DNA of 58,320 nucleotides, taken from Enhygromyxa salina. Its GTDB lineage: Bacteria > Myxococcota_A > Polyangia > Nannocystales > Nannocystaceae. Both the position numbers and the translations under genes were made by a program. The DNA is taken from positions 1 to 58,320 of the forward strand of contig NZ_PVNK01000126.1 in the NCBI RefSeq assembly GCF_002994615.1, given 5' to 3'. The notes beneath the pieces are model-generated. The model was given only the letters and a program-made list of their open reading frames with translations, was not told where the DNA came from and ran no database searches. This document shows, one piece after another, positions 34,009 to 45,785 of this stretch (positions within the stretch are counted from its first letter, which is position 1; the number at the start of each line of letters is the position of its first letter).

Positions 34009-34911
34009 ATGCGCCTGCGTGTTGACGACATCTCTTTCGAGGTTCCGCGAGGCCTGGAGGACCGCAGCACCTACAGCTTTCACGGGCGTGACCCCCAAGA
34101 GGAGCTCGACCTCAGGCTCGAGTTCCCGGCCGGAGGCGGGACGCCCAGCGACGAGGTCATCGCCAAGCTCCACGAGCAGCTCGACGGTTTCCCCGTTTCC
34201 GCCTTCTCGATCGACGAGCCCAGCGATCGGGAGCTCGCGGGCAAAGCTGGCAAGTACCTGCGCTATTCGTTCGAGCAGGACGGCGAGACCGTGCACGGCA
34301 TCACGGTCGTGGCCAACCTCGGCAGCGAGGCCAACCCCGACGATTGGGTCAAGCTCAGCTTCACCCTCGGGCTGCCTCGGGCCGACGCCGACGCCAGGGT
34401 CGAGGCCGTGCTCGCAAGCCTCGCCCCCGCCGAACAGCCGGCTCCGGCCGCGCCCGCGGCCGGTTGGGTCCGGCGCCGCGCCGGGGCCTGGGCCTTCGAT
34501 GTCCCCGCCCGCCTGTCCTATCCGCGGACCCACACCTGGCGCGACCTCGACGCCCGGCTCTCGATCTCGATCACGATCCACGATCTCGACGCCGAGCAAC
34601 CGACCCTCGACGAGCCGCTCGTCGACGCCGCAGACAAGGGCCTGGTCGTCGTCGATCGCGAAGACGTCTCGCTCAGCGATGGTGAGCTCATGCGCGCGCA
34701 CCTGCGTGACGACGAGCTCGGCGAAGAGAGCCTGGTGTGTCGGTCGGTGCAGGGCTTCGAACTCGGCGGGTCATCTCGCGACCCGGCTAGCGACTCGGCC
34801 CGGACCTGTTACGTGCAGATCGACGCCGGGGGGCCGTGGTCCGCCGCGGCTCGCGTGCGTGGGCTGGTCGACGAGCTGCTCGCCAGCGTACGCAAGGAGG
34901 ACAGCCCATGA
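34009..34911 (+). CDS. Tandem DcrB/DUF1795-like protein, possible effector adaptor
   Basis: From the ATG at 34009 (a GTG six bases earlier is possible) the protein is 300 residues. It contains two related halves: VDDISFEVPRGLEDRSTYSF, then LRYSFEQDGETVHGITVVANL, and later WVRRRAGAWAFDVPARLSYP. Both resemble the DcrB/DUF1795 fold. Proteins of this fold include the Eag chaperones that load effectors onto type VI spikes. Its stop overlaps the lipase start (ATGA), a typical adaptor-cargo arrangement. No signal peptide is present, consistent with a cytoplasmic role. Confidence 0.65.
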   Translation: MRLRVDDISFEVPRGLEDRSTYSFHGRDPQEELDLRLEFPAGGGTPSDEVIAKLHEQLDGFPVSAFSIDEPSDRELAGKAGKYLRYSFEQDGETVHGITVVANLGSEANPDDWVKLSFTLGLPRADADARVEAVLASLAPAEQPAPAAPAAGWVRRRAGAWAFDVPARLSYPRTHTWRDLDARLSISITIHDLDAEQPTLDEPLVDAADKGLVVVDREDVSLSDGELMRAHLRDDELGEESLVCRSVQGFELGGSSRDPASDSARTCYVQIDAGGPWSAAARVRGLVDELLASVRKEDSP

Positions 34912-36332
34912 CCGCCCGCGCCAACGAGCCCGGGGAAGAGGCGGTCTGCCGGATGGACGACAACGTCCTCGACACGGGGACCGTACCGCTCATCTTCGTG
35001 CCCGGGGTCATGGGCTCGCGAATTTGGATCCGTGGCGGCCGCGCCTGGGATCCAGACAGCAACGGCAACATGATCGGCTGGGCCCGGGAGGACGCCAACG
35101 ACGCCTACGAGGCGCTCCACTCGAACAACCCGGCGTCGATCAAGACCGACAACGACGAGCTCACCGCCGCCGAGCGCGAGCGGGGCTGGGCTGGGGTCGC
35201 GTGGGGCTTCTACGGGGACTTCGTCCGTGATCTCCAGCGTCGGCGCTTTGGCAGCTACGTCACGCCCGTCTACGTGGTCGGCTATGACTGGCGCCAGAGC
35301 AACCGGGCCAGCGGTCGGTTCTTGCGCAGGCGCGTGCAGGCGATCCTCGACACCGAGGAGGTCGATCGCTACATCCTGGTCAGCCACAGCATGGGCGGGC
35401 TCGTGACTCGCTCGTTCCTCAAGGACCACGCCGAGCTGCGCGACAAGTGTCTGGGCATCATCCACATCGCCCAGCCGGTCCACGGCGGCGTGGTCCTCGT
35501 CCGTCGTTTGTTCACCGGCGCGAGCATGCGCTACGACGGCGGCTACGGCGTCAAGTCCTTCGTCTTCACCAGGATCCTCGGCACCAACCGCAAGGACGCG
35601 CTGACGATCGCCGCGGGCATGCCCGGGCCGCTGCAGCTGCTGGTCACGCCCAACTACCGCGATCGCAACGCCGCCGAACAGTCGATCGGCTGGTACGACT
35701 ACAAGACCTTCGAGCGGCCCGACGCTCCCTTCCAGGCCTGGTCGGGCCGAACCTGGGATCTCTACGCCCAGACCCAGTCACCGCCGGGCCTGCTGCCGCC
35801 GGCTGGGGCGTCCTACTCACCGATCGCCGCGGCGCGCGCCGACTTCAGCACCAATTTGACCCTCGCTAAAAATTTCCACGACTGGCTCGGGTGCTGGAAG
35901 TATGAGGACAAGACATGGTCGATCTACAGCACGGGACTTCGCGTCGACACGCGCATCCCCTTCGAGCTGCCGCCGCGGCAGCACCGGACGCAGGTCTATC
36001 AGGGCGGCATGATGGCCCCGCCGGTCATCGTCCACTACGGGCGCCGGGCTGACGGCAGCGAGGCGGTCTACAGCGGTGACCCCAACCGGGCGGACCGCGG
36101 CCTGGTCGTCACCCAGACCGAGCACAGCGACGGGACGGTGCCCTTGATGAGCGCCCAGGGCTTGTTCCCGGGCGAGAACCACGAGGTTCGGCGTGGCACC
36201 GATTACGACACCCACCACCAGTTCGAGGTCAACGACCCCGAGCATGACCACGCGGCCCACGACTCGATCTGTCAGCACCCCCAGACCGAGACCGCGACCT
36301 TCGACATCATCGAGCACCTGCTGGGGATCTGA
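34908..36332 (+). CDS. LCAT/PGAP1-like lipase (alpha/beta hydrolase), probable secreted effector
   Basis: From the ATG at 34908 the protein is 474 residues. It has the oxyanion region VPLIFVPGVMGSRIWI, the nucleophile elbow YILVSHSMGGLVTRSFL, and a later Asp/His candidate region (TQTEHSDGTVPLMSA). This matches LCAT-type phospholipases/acyltransferases. No signal peptide is visible, so export would need a specialised system. Four-base overlap with the upstream DcrB-like gene and a three-base gap to the LysM gene make an operon, suggesting a lipase toxin with its adaptor. No immunity gene is recognisable. Confidence 0.7.
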   Translation: MTARANEPGEEAVCRMDDNVLDTGTVPLIFVPGVMGSRIWIRGGRAWDPDSNGNMIGWAREDANDAYEALHSNNPASIKTDNDELTAAERERGWAGVAWGFYGDFVRDLQRRRFGSYVTPVYVVGYDWRQSNRASGRFLRRRVQAILDTEEVDRYILVSHSMGGLVTRSFLKDHAELRDKCLGIIHIAQPVHGGVVLVRRLFTGASMRYDGGYGVKSFVFTRILGTNRKDALTIAAGMPGPLQLLVTPNYRDRNAAEQSIGWYDYKTFERPDAPFQAWSGRTWDLYAQTQSPPGLLPPAGASYSPIAAARADFSTNLTLAKNFHDWLGCWKYEDKTWSIYSTGLRVDTRIPFELPPRQHRTQVYQGGMMAPPVIVHYGRRADGSEAVYSGDPNRADRGLVVTQTEHSDGTVPLMSAQGLFPGENHEVRRGTDYDTHHQFEVNDPEHDHAAHDSICQHPQTETATFDIIEHLLGI

Positions 36333-36335
36333 GCC

Positions 36336-36965
36336 ATGGCCACGATCACGATCGAACAGGGCGAGTGCTTGACCTCCATCGCGCTGGCCCGGGGCTTCGA
36401 CCCCCAGACGATCTGGGACCACCCCGACAACGCCGAGCTCAAGCAGCTACGCCAGACCCCGCAGGCGCTCCTGCCCGGGGACCGCCTCGTAATTCCGGAG
36501 CTCGAAGAGAAGGAAGAGTCGCTCAGCACCGGCACCGTCGCGCGCTTCCAGCTCAACGTCGGCGCCGTCAAGCTGCGCTTGCGCCTGACTCGTCACGGCG
36601 AGGCCCGGGCCGACGAGCCCTTCGAATTGTTGTTCGACGGCCTCGATCCGATCACGGGGACCACCGACGGCGAAGGGTGGATCGACGAGCCGATCCCGGC
36701 CCACGCGACCCGGGCCACCTTGAGTTTGCGCGACGGCCTCGAGAAGCACGTCCTTCGGATCGGCCACCTCGATCCGCACGACAGCCCCAGCGGTGTTCAG
36801 CAGCGGCTGCGGGCGCTGGGCTACTACTTTGGGCTCGTCGATGGCGAGGTCGGCGACGTCACGGCCGCGGCGCTGCGCCGGTTTCAGACCGCGAACGAGC
36901 TCGAGCTCAGCGGCGAGGCCGACGACGCCACGATCTCGGCCCTGCGCGACGCCTACGGGAGCTAG
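36336..36965 (+). CDS. LysM-like / peptidoglycan-binding domain protein
   Basis: The 209-residue protein starts with a LysM-like segment (ECLTSIALARGFDPQTIWDH, LPGDRLVIPELE). A beta-rich middle (KLRLRLTRHGEARADEPFEL, GEGWIDEPIPAHA) and a C-terminal peptidoglycan-binding motif (SGVQQRLRALGYYFG, AALRRFQTANELELSGE) follow. The same organisation occurs in proteins encoded beside VgrG and lipase effectors. It probably binds cell wall or assists effector delivery. It is cotranscribed with the lipase. Its stop lies within the perfect palindrome at 36961. Confidence 0.75.
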   Translation: MATITIEQGECLTSIALARGFDPQTIWDHPDNAELKQLRQTPQALLPGDRLVIPELEEKEESLSTGTVARFQLNVGAVKLRLRLTRHGEARADEPFELLFDGLDPITGTTDGEGWIDEPIPAHATRATLSLRDGLEKHVLRIGHLDPHDSPSGVQQRLRALGYYFGLVDGEVGDVTAAALRRFQTANELELSGEADDATISALRDAYGS

Positions 36966-36982
36966 CAGCCCGGGCTGCTAGC
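36961..36982. repeat. Dispersed palindrome, copy 3 (perfect)
   Basis: A 22-bp perfect palindrome whose core is CTAGCAGCCCGGGCTGCTAG, overlapping the TAG stop of the LysM-like gene and lying between it and the convergent metH. It may act as a terminator, although there is no T-run. The same element, with one base changed, occurs at 13795 and 21013. Confidence 0.8.
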
Positions 36983-37022
36983 AGGCTTCGCGGTCGAGCC
37001 AGCGCAAGCGCCGACGTGAGCG

Positions 37023-40757
<3,735 letters not shown>

Positions 40758-40765
40758 GGCAAAGG

Positions 40766-41710
40766 TCACGGGGGCGGCTGGGGTTTGCGCGCGAACGCGG
40801 TCAGGACTTGGAAGTAGGGCTTGCGGCGCTCGCGGGAGCTGGCCGCGCACTGGACGATGTCGAGGCCGGCCGCGGCGAGGGTCGCCTCGAGCTCCTCGGC
40901 CCTGAAGCCGAGGTTCACGTGGTCGTAGGCCGCCGCGATCTTGGTGTGCTCGTGCTCGACCAGGGTCACCGCCGCGAGGGCGCCACCGGGTCGCAGGACG
41001 CGGCTGGCCTCGGCGGTCGCGAGCTGCGGACGGTCCGAGTAGGTCAGCGTGTGGAGCAGCAAGACGGCGTCGAAGCTGGCCGAGGCGAAGGGGAGGTCGT
41101 GCATGTCGCCGACGCAAAAGTCGACGTTGGTGAAGCGCTCGAGCCGTCGCCTGGCCGCCGTGATCACCCGCTCGCTGAGGTCGAGGCAGGTCACCCGCTC
41201 GGCCCGCGGCGCGAGCAGCTCGGCGTTGACGCCGTCGCCCGAGCCGATGTCGAGGACCGAGCCGAGCTCGAGGAAGCCGAGCAGGGCGCGAGCGGTGGCC
41301 TCCCATGTGCGGCCTGGCGAGTAGTGGCGCTCCATCTGGCCGGCGACCTCGTCGGGCCAGCGCAGGCGGCTGGTCCGGGCCGCGAGCGCGGCCTCGCGGC
41401 GGCGCAGATCCTTGGCCAGCTGGGCGTCGTCGAGGCGGCCATGGACGAGGGCCCACAGCTCGCGGGCGGGGGCGCCCATGTTGTCGGTGTCGAGGCCGTA
41501 GAAGCTCGAGCTGCCGTCTCGGCGATCGCGGACGAGGCTCGCGGCCTTGAGCTTGCGCAGGTGCGTGGACACCCGCGACTGCGGGAGGTTGGTGACCCGG
41601 GTCAGCTCCGCGACGCTGAGCTCGCTGTCTTCGAGCAGCGACAGCAGCCGAACCCGGGTTGGGTCGGCGAGGACCGACAGCAGGTCCACGGTCTGGGTGA
41701 GGTCAGCCAT
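40766..41710 (-). CDS. ArsR-family regulator fused to SAM methyltransferase
   Basis: From the ATG at 41710 the protein is 314 residues. Residues 1-90 form an ArsR winged helix ([40 protein letters not shown]). Residues about 150-314 form a class I methyltransferase ([54 protein letters not shown]). ArsR-methyltransferase fusions next to metH are known and are thought to tie methionine synthesis to SAM/SAH levels. Here it is the first gene of the metH operon. Three GATAT sites lie just upstream. Confidence 0.88.
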   Translation of the reverse strand: MADLTQTVDLLSVLADPTRVRLLSLLEDSELSVAELTRVTNLPQSRVSTHLRKLKAASLVRDRRDGSSSFYGLDTDNMGAPARELWALVHGRLDDAQLAKDLRRREAALAARTSRLRWPDEVAGQMERHYSPGRTWEATARALLGFLELGSVLDIGSGDGVNAELLAPRAERVTCLDLSERVITAARRRLERFTNVDFCVGDMHDLPFASASFDAVLLLHTLTYSDRPQLATAEASRVLRPGGALAAVTLVEHEHTKIAAAYDHVNLGFRAEELEATLAAAGLDIVQCAASSRERRKPYFQVLTAFARKPQPPP

Positions 41711-41723
41711 GGGGGCAGCGCAA

Positions 41724-41754
41724 GATATCCGTCCATCATGATATCCAGATATAT
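41724..41754. promoter_or_regulatory. Putative operator upstream of the ArsR-metH operon
   Basis: GATATCC occurs at 41724 and 41740, and GATATAT at 41748, so the GATAT cores are spaced 16 and 8 bp apart. The stretch is AT-rich in an otherwise GC-rich region and lies 14-44 bp upstream of the regulator's start. The phased repeats suggest an autoregulatory binding site for the ArsR-type protein. Confidence 0.6.
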
Positions 41755-41878
41755 TGCTGTGGTCCAGTCTAGGCGCGCTCCAACGGCCATTGATCTGGCG
41801 CCGGGCTCCGGGAGACCTCCCGCCCACGGGCTCGCCAGGGGATGGTGCGCTTGTGGCGCCGCCGCTCGATGACAGCGT

Positions 41879-42262
41879 TCAGCTGTCGCGTCGAGCCCGG
41901 ACGCCGAGCTCGATCTCGCCGGCCTCGGCCTCGTCGATGTCGAGGGCCCGGCGCAGCTTGTGGAGCAGCGAGCGCTCGGTCGAGTCGAGCTCGAGGTCGA
42001 CGCGGGTCAGGGCCGCGGCGACGCGATAGATGAACAGCTTGCGCACGGCCGAGAGCTCGGGGAGCTGCCCGACGTCGAGCTCGACCGGCGCGTCGAGCCA
42101 GGTCAGGGCCTCGGCCTTGCTGGCCTCGGGGATCGCGGCGTAGCCGATCAGCCTGCGCAGGGCCTCGGACTCGGCCTCGGCGAGGGTGCCATCGGCCCAC
42201 GCGGTCGCAACCCAGACACGCAGGCTCGCCAACACTCGGTCTTGCTCGGCCATGGCGCTCAT
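41879..42262 (-). CDS. TerB-like (tellurite resistance TerB/DUF533-type) helical protein
   Basis: From the ATG at 42262 (neighbours at 42265 and 42253 are possible) this gives about 127 residues, all alpha-helical in pattern. RVWVATAWADGTLAEAESEA and RVAAALTRVDLELDSTERSL resemble the paired helical motifs (with acidic D..L...E) of the TerB family. No signal or membrane segment is present. The biochemical role of TerB-like proteins is unclear. It is separate from any ter operon. Confidence 0.55.
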   Translation of the reverse strand: MSAMAEQDRVLASLRVWVATAWADGTLAEAESEALRRLIGYAAIPEASKAEALTWLDAPVELDVGQLPELSAVRKLFIYRVAAALTRVDLELDSTERSLLHKLRRALDIDEAEAGEIELGVRARRDS

Positions 42263-42617
42263 CATCGGCGGATCGGCTGGGGCCCGCAAGTGATTCGCGC
42301 GCTGCTACGGTCCCGGACGCAGGACGTGACGAGCTCCGCGTGGGCCAAGGCCGCGCTCCGGGTGCTGGCGTCCTGGCGCGACGGGCCGCCCCGAGCTGCG
42401 CGTCGCGTCAGGACGCCCAGTACTTGATTTGTCCGCGTCAGCCTCAACGCGATCGCCTCTGATGGCGATGAGCCCGCCGAGCCCCACCGGGGCTCCTGCG
42501 TGCGTCCGCGATGGAGGCTGCGTGCGTCCGCGATGGAGGCGGCGGGCCGGTGAGCTCGGACCAGCGGCGAGGGCCAGCGCAGGGCGCCCGGGCACGGGCC
42601 TTGCAGCCTCGCGGAGC
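42263..42617. other. Divergent intergenic region with a 22-bp tandem repeat
   Basis: No gene is supported here. At 42496-42517 and 42518-42539 two identical 22-bp units (each starting CTGCGTGCGTCCGCGATGG) lie head to tail about 80 bp upstream of the DUF4360 start. Each contains an in-frame ATG, but the signal peptide clearly begins at 42618. It may hold the promoter of the DUF4360 gene. Confidence 0.5.
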
Positions 42618-43433
42618 ATGGACACCCCAACGCAAATCAAACCCAAGCTGCATGCGCGCAAGAGCATGCTGTTCTCTCTCGGCTGCCTCGCCGCGCTGGT
42701 GATGTTGGCCCCGGCCTGCACGGACGAGTTCGAAGATCTCTCAGACCTCGACGAGCGAGCCGCGTTCGAAGACGAGCTCTTGGAGAGCTCGGTCGAGAGC
42801 GAGGTCCTCGAGTTCGACGACGCCAGGTTCGAAGAGCTCGAACAAGACGGGCCCCTCCACATCCCGAACGCCATCAATGAGCCCGACTACAACGACGTCT
42901 ATATCGAGGGGATCGTCGCCAACGGCGCGGGCTGTCCGGTCGGCAACCCCGGCACGGTCACGACCCAGATCTCGCCCGACAAGAAGAGCTTCATCGTCAT
43001 CTTCAGGGACATGCTGCTCGAGAACCCGCCGGGCCCGCCGGTCAAGACCCTCAACTGCCTCGCGAGCATCAAGCTTCATGTCCCCGGGGGCTGGCAGGTG
43101 TCGGTCGCGACCGTGAACACGCGCGGCTACGCCTTCCTCGAGCAGGGCCTCAAGGCGCGCCAGACATCGAGCTACTTCTTTGCCGGCGACCCGGTCGGTT
43201 TCAGCGCCCACACCCAGCTCAAGGGCCCCTACGACGACCTCTACGTGTTCTCCGACAAGGTCCCGTTCCAGTCGCTCGTGTGGTCCAAGTGCGGTGGCTC
43301 GGCCATCTTTGCGATCAACACGACGCTGAACCTCAACGCGATCGCCAACAAGACGGGCTACGGAATCTTCAACAGCACCGATATCGACGGGCAATTCAGG
43401 AAGGTGTTTCAGTGGCAATGGAAGAAGTGTTGA
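42618..43433 (+). CDS. DUF4360 secreted lipoprotein, copy A
   Basis: The 271-residue protein from the ATG at 42618 has a lipoprotein-type signal (FSLGCLAALVMLAPACTDEF), then an acidic linker. The DUF4360 domain follows: GIVANGAGCPVGNPGTVTTQ, SPDKKSFIVIFRDMLLENPP, KTLNCLASIKLHVPGGWQVS, GYAFLEQGLKARQTSSYFFAG and a C-terminal WKKC cysteine. DUF4360 is a secreted, disulphide-containing family of bacteria and fungi with unknown function. It is paralogous to the protein at 44524, and the two flank a phospholipase-like gene. Confidence 0.8.
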   Translation: MDTPTQIKPKLHARKSMLFSLGCLAALVMLAPACTDEFEDLSDLDERAAFEDELLESSVESEVLEFDDARFEELEQDGPLHIPNAINEPDYNDVYIEGIVANGAGCPVGNPGTVTTQISPDKKSFIVIFRDMLLENPPGPPVKTLNCLASIKLHVPGGWQVSVATVNTRGYAFLEQGLKARQTSSYFFAGDPVGFSAHTQLKGPYDDLYVFSDKVPFQSLVWSKCGGSAIFAINTTLNLNAIANKTGYGIFNSTDIDGQFRKVFQWQWKKC

Positions 43434-43497
43434 GCTGAGCGCTCATCATGACTCCGTGACTCCGTACTTCTATGCTTTCTCGTGTCCCGCAGGAAAA

Positions 43498-43536
43498 TGC
43501 GCGCAAACACGCCATGAACACGCGTGTTTGCGCGCA
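43498..43536. terminator. 15-bp perfect hairpin before the PLA2-like gene
   Basis: The arms TGCGCGCAAACACGC (43498-43512) and GCGTGTTTGCGCGCA (43522-43536) pair perfectly around a 9-base loop. It ends 11 bp before the ATG of the PLA2-like gene. There is no T-run on the plus strand, so it may be a barrier/attenuator, or a terminator for the upstream DUF4360 gene that needs Rho. Confidence 0.6.
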
Positions 43537-43547
43537 GCAAGGGCGCC

Positions 43548-44411
43548 ATGTATCCACAAAAAACAAACAGGTCTCTCGTTCTTTCCGCATGTCTGCTGAT
43601 CCCGCTCGGAGCGTGCGCCGAGCCCAAGCCCGAGGCCTCGGCGGAGATCGAGCGCGGCCTGGTCATCGACGAGGTCGGGGGAGTCGTCAGCGGTAGCTTT
43701 GCCGACGAGCGCCACGCCCTGGCGTTCTCGGGCGAAGTCGCTGGCGCTGGCTTCGAGCTCGACATTGAGGTCAACGGCATGACGATCACCGCCCAACAAG
43801 GCAGCGACGGCATCATCCGCTACGACGGGTACGCGAGCGAGGGCGGCGCGGCCACACAGATGACCGGTGACGATCGGGCGGCGCTCGGGTCCTTGGCCGA
43901 CGCCCTCGACGAGCTCGGGTCCGAGGTCGGTCCGGCGACCGCGCGCGTGCGAACCTTCGCCGATACGTGGTCCGAGTTTCCGAGCGCCCTGGAATTGCGC
44001 GGGGTTGTCGACGCGGGCTTTCGCGGCGCGACCTCGCTCTGCGACGACCTCTACAGCTTCGTCGAGACCACCCATGACGACGACGACTATTACGAGTGGG
44101 AGGATGAGACCACATTTTATGCCTACCTGAGCATGGATGAAGCAGGCCCCTGCGCTGACGACGGCACATGGTTTTGGACCGGCGGCAGCTGGAAGTGCTA
44201 CGAGCCCGATCACAGCGCCGACGTCGAGTACGCCTTCGGCAACTGCTTCGGCCGGTGCGGGAACCGGTGCGGGGCCAGCTCGCAGTTCACCACGGACTGC
44301 GCCAACCATGACAACTGCCAGCGCTTTGGCCACACGATCGACAGCGACGAGTGTGAAGATGAGTTCTTGGCGGCGCTCGACGATGCCTTCGGCGCGCCCA
44401 ACTGCCTCTAA
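43548..44411 (+). CDS. Phospholipase A2-like secreted lipoprotein
   Basis: From the ATG at 43548 the protein is 287 residues. It has a lipoprotein signal (LVLSACLLIPLGACAEP) and a non-catalytic N-terminal region. The C-terminal domain contains YAFGNCFGRCGNRCGAS and FTTDCANHDNCQRFGH, then ECEDEFLAALDDAFG. DCANHDNC matches the CCxxHDxC active-site helix of PLA2-fold enzymes, and the preceding GRCG resembles the calcium loop. It would hydrolyse phospholipid acyl chains outside the cell. It is flanked by two DUF4360 genes on the same strand. Confidence 0.7.
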   Translation: MYPQKTNRSLVLSACLLIPLGACAEPKPEASAEIERGLVIDEVGGVVSGSFADERHALAFSGEVAGAGFELDIEVNGMTITAQQGSDGIIRYDGYASEGGAATQMTGDDRAALGSLADALDELGSEVGPATARVRTFADTWSEFPSALELRGVVDAGFRGATSLCDDLYSFVETTHDDDDYYEWEDETTFYAYLSMDEAGPCADDGTWFWTGGSWKCYEPDHSADVEYAFGNCFGRCGNRCGASSQFTTDCANHDNCQRFGHTIDSDECEDEFLAALDDAFGAPNCL

Positions 44412-44523
44412 GGTGGCGCTCATAGCTGCCGGCGCCGCCCGAAGCCCGGCAGCTCCTGCGTCGGGCCGTTGACGCTGAGACAAGCCCGCGGGTCAGGCAC
44501 ACGCCTTGCTTGGCATCTCGGAC

Positions 44524-45195
44524 ATGGATCCCCGCACACACATCCTCTTCGGTCTCGCCCTGATCGCGCTCCCGAGCGCCGCCTGCGACGGCGAGAGCGG
44601 CGAGGGCGGCGAGGGCGGCGATACACAGGCGCTCGACAAAGACAAGCCGGGCAATATGGATGAGGCGCCGAAGGCCGAGGACCTCTGGGTCGAGGGCGTG
44701 GTGTACGACGGCGCGGGCTGTCCAGATCCCGACTCGGTCCAGGTCGGCTTCGCCCCCGACAAGATGAGCTTCTTCGTCTCCTTCAATGACATGCTGCTCA
44801 TCAACCCGGCGAAGTCGCCCATCCAGACCACGAATTGTGTGATCAGCGCCCAGCTTCACGTGCCCGACGGTTGGCAGGTCGGCGTGACCGCCGTGGACGG
44901 CTATGGCTACGCCCTGCTCGAGGAGGGGGTCAAGGCGCGCAACACGGGCAGCTATTTCTTCGCGGGCGAGCCCGTCGGATACGAGACCGAGACCTCGCTC
45001 GAGGGCTCCTACGACTCAATTTACTCCAAGGATGAAAACGTCGAGGCCCAGTCGATTGTTTGGTCCGAATGCGGCGCCTCGACCATCTTTGCGATCAACA
45101 ACTCGCTGGTGCTCAACGCCATCGCGGCTCCGCAGGAGCAGGCGATCTTCAGCAGTATCTATGCGGGGATCGAGCTCCAGTCGAAGAAGTGTTGA
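44524..45195 (+). CDS. DUF4360 secreted lipoprotein, copy B
   Basis: The 223-residue protein from the ATG at 44524 has a signal ending LIALPSAACDGE, a short Gly/Glu linker and a DUF4360 domain. The domain shows GVVYDGAGCPDPDSVQVGFA, DKMSFFVSFNDMLLINPAKS, LHVPDGWQVGVTAVDGYGYA, KARNTGSYFFAGEPVGYETE and an ending of SKKC. The motifs align one for one with the protein at 42618, so the pair is a local duplication with the PLA2-like gene between them. Function is unknown. The 233 bp after it holds no supported gene. Confidence 0.8.
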   Translation: MDPRTHILFGLALIALPSAACDGESGEGGEGGDTQALDKDKPGNMDEAPKAEDLWVEGVVYDGAGCPDPDSVQVGFAPDKMSFFVSFNDMLLINPAKSPIQTTNCVISAQLHVPDGWQVGVTAVDGYGYALLEEGVKARNTGSYFFAGEPVGYETETSLEGSYDSIYSKDENVEAQSIVWSECGASTIFAINNSLVLNAIAAPQEQAIFSSIYAGIELQSKKC

Positions 45196-45428
45196 GTGGG
45201 TACTCGAGCTTGCCGCGCGCCGCTCGCGGCCGTGCGTGGCAGAATTGCTGATGACCGCGGGGGTCTGAGGCAGCCGCTCCCGCGCGCGCCCATCCGCGCC
45301 GCGCCCAGCTCCCGACGCGCGAGATCCTGCGCGCGCGCGACCACGGTCGCGCGAAACTCCAGGTCCAGCGCCCGCGCGATCGCTTCGGTGATCTCCGCGC
45401 GCCTTGCCGCCGCCGCGTGGCCCCGGCG

Positions 45429-45785
45429 TCAGCGTGGGCCCGGCGAGCTGAACCCGACACCGAAGGTGATCGAGCGCCGCTTGCGATCCTCGGGAAAGCG
45501 CCACCGCTTGATCCGGCGGACCGTGCACGCGCTGAGCTTGGCGACGCCGAGCTCGTCGGCGTCGATCTCGACCCAGTCGACGGTGCCGTTGCGGCGCAGA
45601 TCGACCGAGAAGAGCATCGAGCCCGCGCGCCCGGGGTAGGCGCCCGCGAGGTCGTCCCAGCACTGCTGAAGCTCGCCCATGTTGGCCTCGACCACGGCCA
45701 CGCGCGCGTCGGCGCTCGGGGTCGCCCGGTGGGCGCAGGCCGTGAGCGTGAGCGCGAGGGCGAGCAGCAGCGGCGCTCGACTCAC
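45429..45785 (-). CDS. AgmX/TonB-C-like lipoprotein coupled to dapB
   Basis: The 118-residue protein has a lipoprotein signal (LLALALTLTACAHR). A small domain follows (ANMGELQQCWDDLAGAYPGR, MLFSVDLRRNGTVDWVEID, CTVRRIKRWRFPEDRK). This is the pattern of the AgmX/PglI C-terminal family of myxobacteria, related in fold to TonB C-termini, with a characteristic pair of cysteines. Its start overlaps the dapB stop (ATGA), so it is translated with dapB. A link to lysine synthesis is not obvious. Confidence 0.7.
   Translation of the reverse strand: MSRAPLLLALALTLTACAHRATPSADARVAVVEANMGELQQCWDDLAGAYPGRAGSMLFSVDLRRNGTVDWVEIDADELGVAKLSACTVRRIKRWRFPEDRKRRSITFGVGFSSPGPR

Noticed and set aside
45196..45428. 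Short minus-strand frame with an AAARRAEITEAIARAL helix-like stretch
   Set aside because: No supported start, no family match and a high-GC composition; left as unassigned intergenic sequence.
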